From Conoideocrella luteorostrata (Eukaryota; Ascomycota; Sordariomycetes; Hypocreales; Clavicipitaceae), in assembly GCA_032433595.1 (NCBI GenBank), contig JASWJB010000325.1, positions 1 to 50,180 on the forward strand: DNA of 50,180 nt, read 5' to 3'. A program made the translations under genes and the position numbers. Each line of letters starts with the position of its first letter. The stretch's first letter is position 1. The notes under the pieces were generated by a model that was not told the DNA's origin, ran no database searches, and worked only from the letters and a program-made list of their open reading frames with translations. Shown here in pieces: positions 46,398 through 50,180 of the stretch.

Positions 46398-48513
46398 TCA
46401 TATTCCCTGGTCCTTGCCATCTTCCAGAATCATATGCGCTGCCTTTTCTGCAATAGCATACACAGTGGCCTGCAAATGCGCACTAATCTGCAACGGCATC
46501 ACACTCGCATCCACGACCCTCAACCCTTTCACCCCATATACTCTCAACCTCTCATCCACCACTCCTCCCTTGATCCCCGCGCGTCCGCCCATGCCGCACG
46601 TTCCAACGGGGTGCCAATCCGTGATGGTGTGCTTCTTCACCCAATCCTTCAATTTGGCATCATCCCGAGCAACTTCTGCGGTGGGATTCGCCGAGGCTCG
46701 AATAATATCCGCCAGAGGTTTCGTCGACGCAATCTTCTGGCCGAAAAGGATGCATGCCTTGATGATTTCGGCGTCGAGCTGGCCGTGGTCTCCCGCGTAG
46801 TAGGCAGGGTCGATGACGGGCCTTGCAGCGCCCGGAACGTTGTCACCGGGCTGGATGTGAACGGATCCCACAGAAAATGGATGTTGTAGCATTTGCAACA
46901 TGGTGCCGTACTTCTTGCCGGGGTCGCCTTTGAAGGTGGTGCTCCAGTTGCCAAGGTCAAATATGTATTCTACTTGGCCGAGCGTAGATGTGCCATCCAG
47001 GCGTCTCCGCAAAATGGCGCGCTTTTCGGCGCTGTACGCTGTAATGGAGGCAGCTTTAGAGTGAATATTCGCAAGCGTCTTTTCGGGAACAGTCTGGGAG
47101 AAGGGGATGTACGTCAGGGCGCACGGCAGCACGGTAAAAGGGCCTCTCTGTTCGCGGTGATATTGTTCTTTCGCCGCAGCGGCAACGGCCTCGTCTGAGA
47201 GTAAATCGTCTGGGTTGGACAGCGACGGGTCGACTTCGAAGATCATAGCAACCACTGCGCCAGGTTAGCACGCTGATCATTTAGTAGGACTCCTGGTTGA
47301 AAAGGCTCACTGATGTGGTCCTGCAGATTCTCTCCGACCATGGGACTCTCAACCTTGACAGGAATTCCAGCTTTATTCAACACATCGCGGTTTCCAATGC
47401 CCGACATTTCCAAGGTCTGGGGAGACTGGACCGTGCCAGCCGACAGGACAACCTCCTTCTTCAAGGGCAGGACATGCTCTTTGCCACAGTGACTAAACCG
47501 AACCCCTGTAGCTACATAATCGCCAATCTTGTCGTCTTTGCTGAGGACAATCTCGTACGCGGTAGCTTCGGTTAAAACGTGAAGATTAGTAGGCTGTGCT
47601 GCTGTGAAATAGCTGGTGGAATAGCTTCGAGCCGCCGTCCTCGGATCAACCGTGTTGACGTTGGTCCATACCCCTACATTGGAGCCGGCAAGATGGGCCG
47701 AGTTCGTCTTGACCCCGACTTCGTTGAGTGTAGCGTGCCATAGCTTATGAGAAGGCGAATAATCCGGTGAGTAGGAGATTTGGATGGGCCCGGATGTTCC
47801 AAAAGCATCTGCGTCATGGGTGGCTCTGTATTCGTCCCGCAGGGCTTGGCTCGGCCGATGAAAGGTCTCTGACTTTTTGAAGAATGGCCTATGAGGAATG
47901 TGAGCACCTTGTCACTAAAAATTACCAGGTATGCAAGTCATTGCTTGATCGAGAGAAGCGGTCAGAGCTTGACAAGCATGGGTCTGCTCCTGCTCGTATC
48001 GGATTTCTTTCAATCCTGGTCCGTGCTCTTCGACAAATTTAAAAATAAAAAAATAAGGTGACAAAATAAAGAAGACAGAAGAAAAGAAACGACTAGGAGG
48101 TTGACCTACAGTAAATCATTCCAAGCCCAACCGCTGTTTCCTAAAGCTTCCCAATCGTCGTAATCTTCCTTATTTGCCCTCACCCAAGTCATAAAGTTCA
48201 ACGCGCTCGTTCCGCCAAGCACCTTGCCTCTCGGCCACGGCAGCGACCTACCTTCAAGGCCGATTTGTGGTTCTGTCTCGAACGCCCAGTCGAATTGCCC
48301 GCCAAGGGAGCGACCGTAGAATGCGGGAATGTCGACGTTCTCCTCGCCATACGCGATGCCGCCAGCTTCGAGTACGCCGACTGTGAGGGCTGCATCTTCT
48401 GCGAGTCGAGAAGCAACAGCTAGGCCTGCAGTTCCGCCGCCAATGATGACGTAGTCAAAGGAGTTCTTGAGGAAGGCCTCCGCCGATGCGGATGGCTTAA
48501 TAGGGCTGACCAT
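46398..48513 (-). CDS. GMC-family FAD-dependent oxidoreductase, 612 aa
   Basis: Three exons, 48513-48110, 47888-47311 and 47254-46398. The introns are 221 nt (GTAGGT donor) and 56 nt (GTGAGC donor, GCTAAC branch site). Both junctions split codons and restore NDLL-PFFKKSE and LQDHI-MVAMIFE. The FAD-binding loop [16 protein letters not shown] lies at residues 22-37. GMC signatures 1 and 2 appear as [18 protein letters not shown] and [17 protein letters not shown]. The C-terminal catalytic His is in HPVGTCGMG (His542), and His587 lies at the usual second active-site position. There is no signal peptide, unlike secreted aryl-alcohol or glucose oxidases, so it is probably intracellular. The substrate (alcohol, choline or a secondary metabolite) is not determined; no neighbouring biosynthetic genes are seen. 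Confidence 0.93.
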
Positions 48514-50180
48514 AGTTTACTGTCCCTCTTGCCTGGCTCTATCCGAAGAAGGTCTTGAGAGATTTTGCATTTATGGCTCTCTAGAGCTGCTTCTTTGACG
48601 CTGGCTGGCCCTGCCTCGACTACGCAGAAATTGAGTACTGGAATGTCTGAGACACAATAACAACATCAAAGACATTGCACGATGGCAAATGCACGGCAAA
48701 AGAAACGCACGCTACGCGACTACAAGTTTCCAAGTTTGCTTGATCCTGGGATCTCTCCACCAGCAACCAAACTACCCCTCCGGAGCGAGAGGTTGTTCCA
48801 GCGTCCAACAGGCAGTTACACCTTGTAGTTAGTCAATCTTGCGTAGCATTTGTGCGGTTTCCTCGGTATCAGTCTCGTTGGGCCCACTCCGTGTTCAAGC
48901 TGAAGTACAGATCCATCGCGCTTAGAGACTTCGACTGATGGCGAGTTGAGGACGAAGGCTGTGACTTAGGCAATGCTCGTAATTAACCGGACTGATGAAG
49001 ATAGTACTTTTCGCGGAACCGAGCGTTATACGTCACGTCGATCAGGTAAGACTATGCTTACTCTGCCAAGTCATACCTGGTCCCGGGTAGTAAAGGCAAA
49101 GACGTCACCGGCGTTCGAAATAGCGTCAACCCATGGAGCTAGCCTTCGTATGCGTGCACTTGGCTCTTGCCAAGCCAGATGGGGTTTGGCTTTGGCATCA
49201 AATGTCATCATAAATCGCGAGCCGTCCCCTGCAGCAGAAAACCGCCTTGGTCCGCCAAAGAGTTGTCCACTGCGTTGCTGCTTAGCTGACTCTGAAGAAG
49301 GTCTATTTGGGGTGCCCCAAATAGTAATGTGCTATACTCCATACTCCGTACAATGATTGTAAGTATTGGTTGGCCGCAATCTCTATTGTTAGCCGCTATT
49401 TCGGGCATCCGGCATGATTGATATGCCACCATTTGTTGTCTTACTGTATTGTGTCCGTTCATTGATAAGCAATCCAGGATATTTTGGTGAGATTGGCAAT
49501 AGCCCATTTTAGGGTAGCAATTGAATACTAGTATGGTTAGCTATTGTCAAAACATCCATCATTTTCCACGTAACTTGAGCTGGACACCAACACACATAGT
49601 TGATTACAGCATTCTAGATATTGAATTCCCTCCCCCTATGTTGACCGGCGCCCCAATGCCGGATTTTATTACTGTAACGAGGACGTGTTAATCTGCCTCA
49701 AGGCACGGAGTACTCCGTAAGCAAACTCTAGTCAGTTAATGCTCTCTGCTCATCCGCACACGCCGTCAGCGCCTTGTATGCCCAATAGCCTGCATTTACT
49801 TGTTTCTTCCGGCAGTACCACATTGGCTTTGAGCTGCACGTTAAGTTGATTTTCTGTTAAATGCATTTTGAGGCGGATTATGTCGTGGTTTCATCGTTCC
49901 ATTAATATGCGTGCGTGCGGCGAGTGGGTTCGCTTTGCTTTGGCGTCTCAGCGCCATGCATCAACTTTGTATGCATGTCTCTTTGTCATTACCCCTTGCT
50001 GACAGTGTGTCATGCAACTCGTCTCCTGCTACAGTGAACTGTTGTTGGTGTAAGCTTGTACTCTGATCACGCAGTCACAGACATAGGTAAAATGAAATGA
50101 GATGAGTGAAATAAAGTGGCGTTATAGCAGGGAATGTGCTCGTAACTAATTGCTGGCCAACAAAAAAAAAAAAAAAAAAA
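48514..50180. other. Terminal gene-poor region
   Basis: About 1.7 kb with the GMC promoter at its left. It has TACTCCGTA at 49342 and a 12-bp perfect palindrome CGGAGTACTCCG at 49706-49717. A short open frame at 48973-49356 shows no coding signal. The window ends in a run of 19 A (50162-50180). Confidence 0.5.
49706..49719. repeat. TACTCCGTA within a 12-bp palindrome
   Basis: CGGAGTACTCCG is self-complementary, formed by a head-to-head fusion of two half motifs. Confidence 0.8.

Noticed and set aside
50162..50180. Terminal A-run as a possible poly(A) tail or retroelement end
   Set aside because: It coincides with the window end, so a simple homopolymer or an assembly edge is the simpler explanation.

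Overview
The window looks like nuclear DNA of a filamentous ascomycete (Pezizomycotina, most likely Sordariomycetes/Hypocreales). The evidence is short introns of about 55-220 nt with GT..AG ends and CTAAC/CTGAC-like branch sites, genes on both strands without operons, long intergenic spaces, and families typical of these fungi (Pth11/SAT4-type rhodopsin domain, GMC oxidoreductase, NCS1 permease, DUF427, NucA/NucB, TRP/FLC-like proteins). The species cannot be named from the sequence alone. Exon joins given here were worked out by hand from reading-frame continuity and splice consensus.

Layout. 0-10 kb is a conserved housekeeping block: a small unknown protein (-), a macro-domain protein (-), mitochondrial pyruvate dehydrogenase E1-beta (+), the Ski2 RNA helicase of the cytoplasmic exosome cofactor (+) and the ESCRT-III-associated protein Did2/CHMP1 (-). 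10-24 kb is gene-sparse and carries a TRP/FLC-like membrane protein, a DUF427 protein, a SAT4-type rhodopsin-domain protein and a purine-cytosine permease (all +), separated by 1-4 kb spacers rich in the short palindromic motif TACGGAGTA/TACTCCGTA.

24-37 kb is an accessory island. It contains three broken genes: a Hypocreales-type hypothetical protein with several frameshifts, an SRPK-like kinase broken at its catalytic loop and again at its APE motif, and an ankyrin-repeat relic. They flank one intact large gene, a 1,432-residue protein with an N-terminal Hsp90/GHKL ATPase fold of the sacsin / NO VEIN type. 37-49 kb holds secreted and surface functions: a single-pass membrane protein with a Cys-rich ectodomain and a 7-residue Ser/Thr repeat stalk, a secreted NucA/NucB-type nuclease with six 15-residue acidic repeats, a cytosolic protein built from two copies of one domain that share an intron position, and a GMC-family FAD oxidoreductase.

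No complete transposon, CRISPR array, rRNA or convincing tRNA was found. The genes do not form an obvious biosynthetic cluster. The points of most interest are the internally duplicated protein at 44.8-46.0 kb, the repeat-tailed nuclease at 41.5-42.5 kb, and the intact ATPase surrounded by decaying genes.
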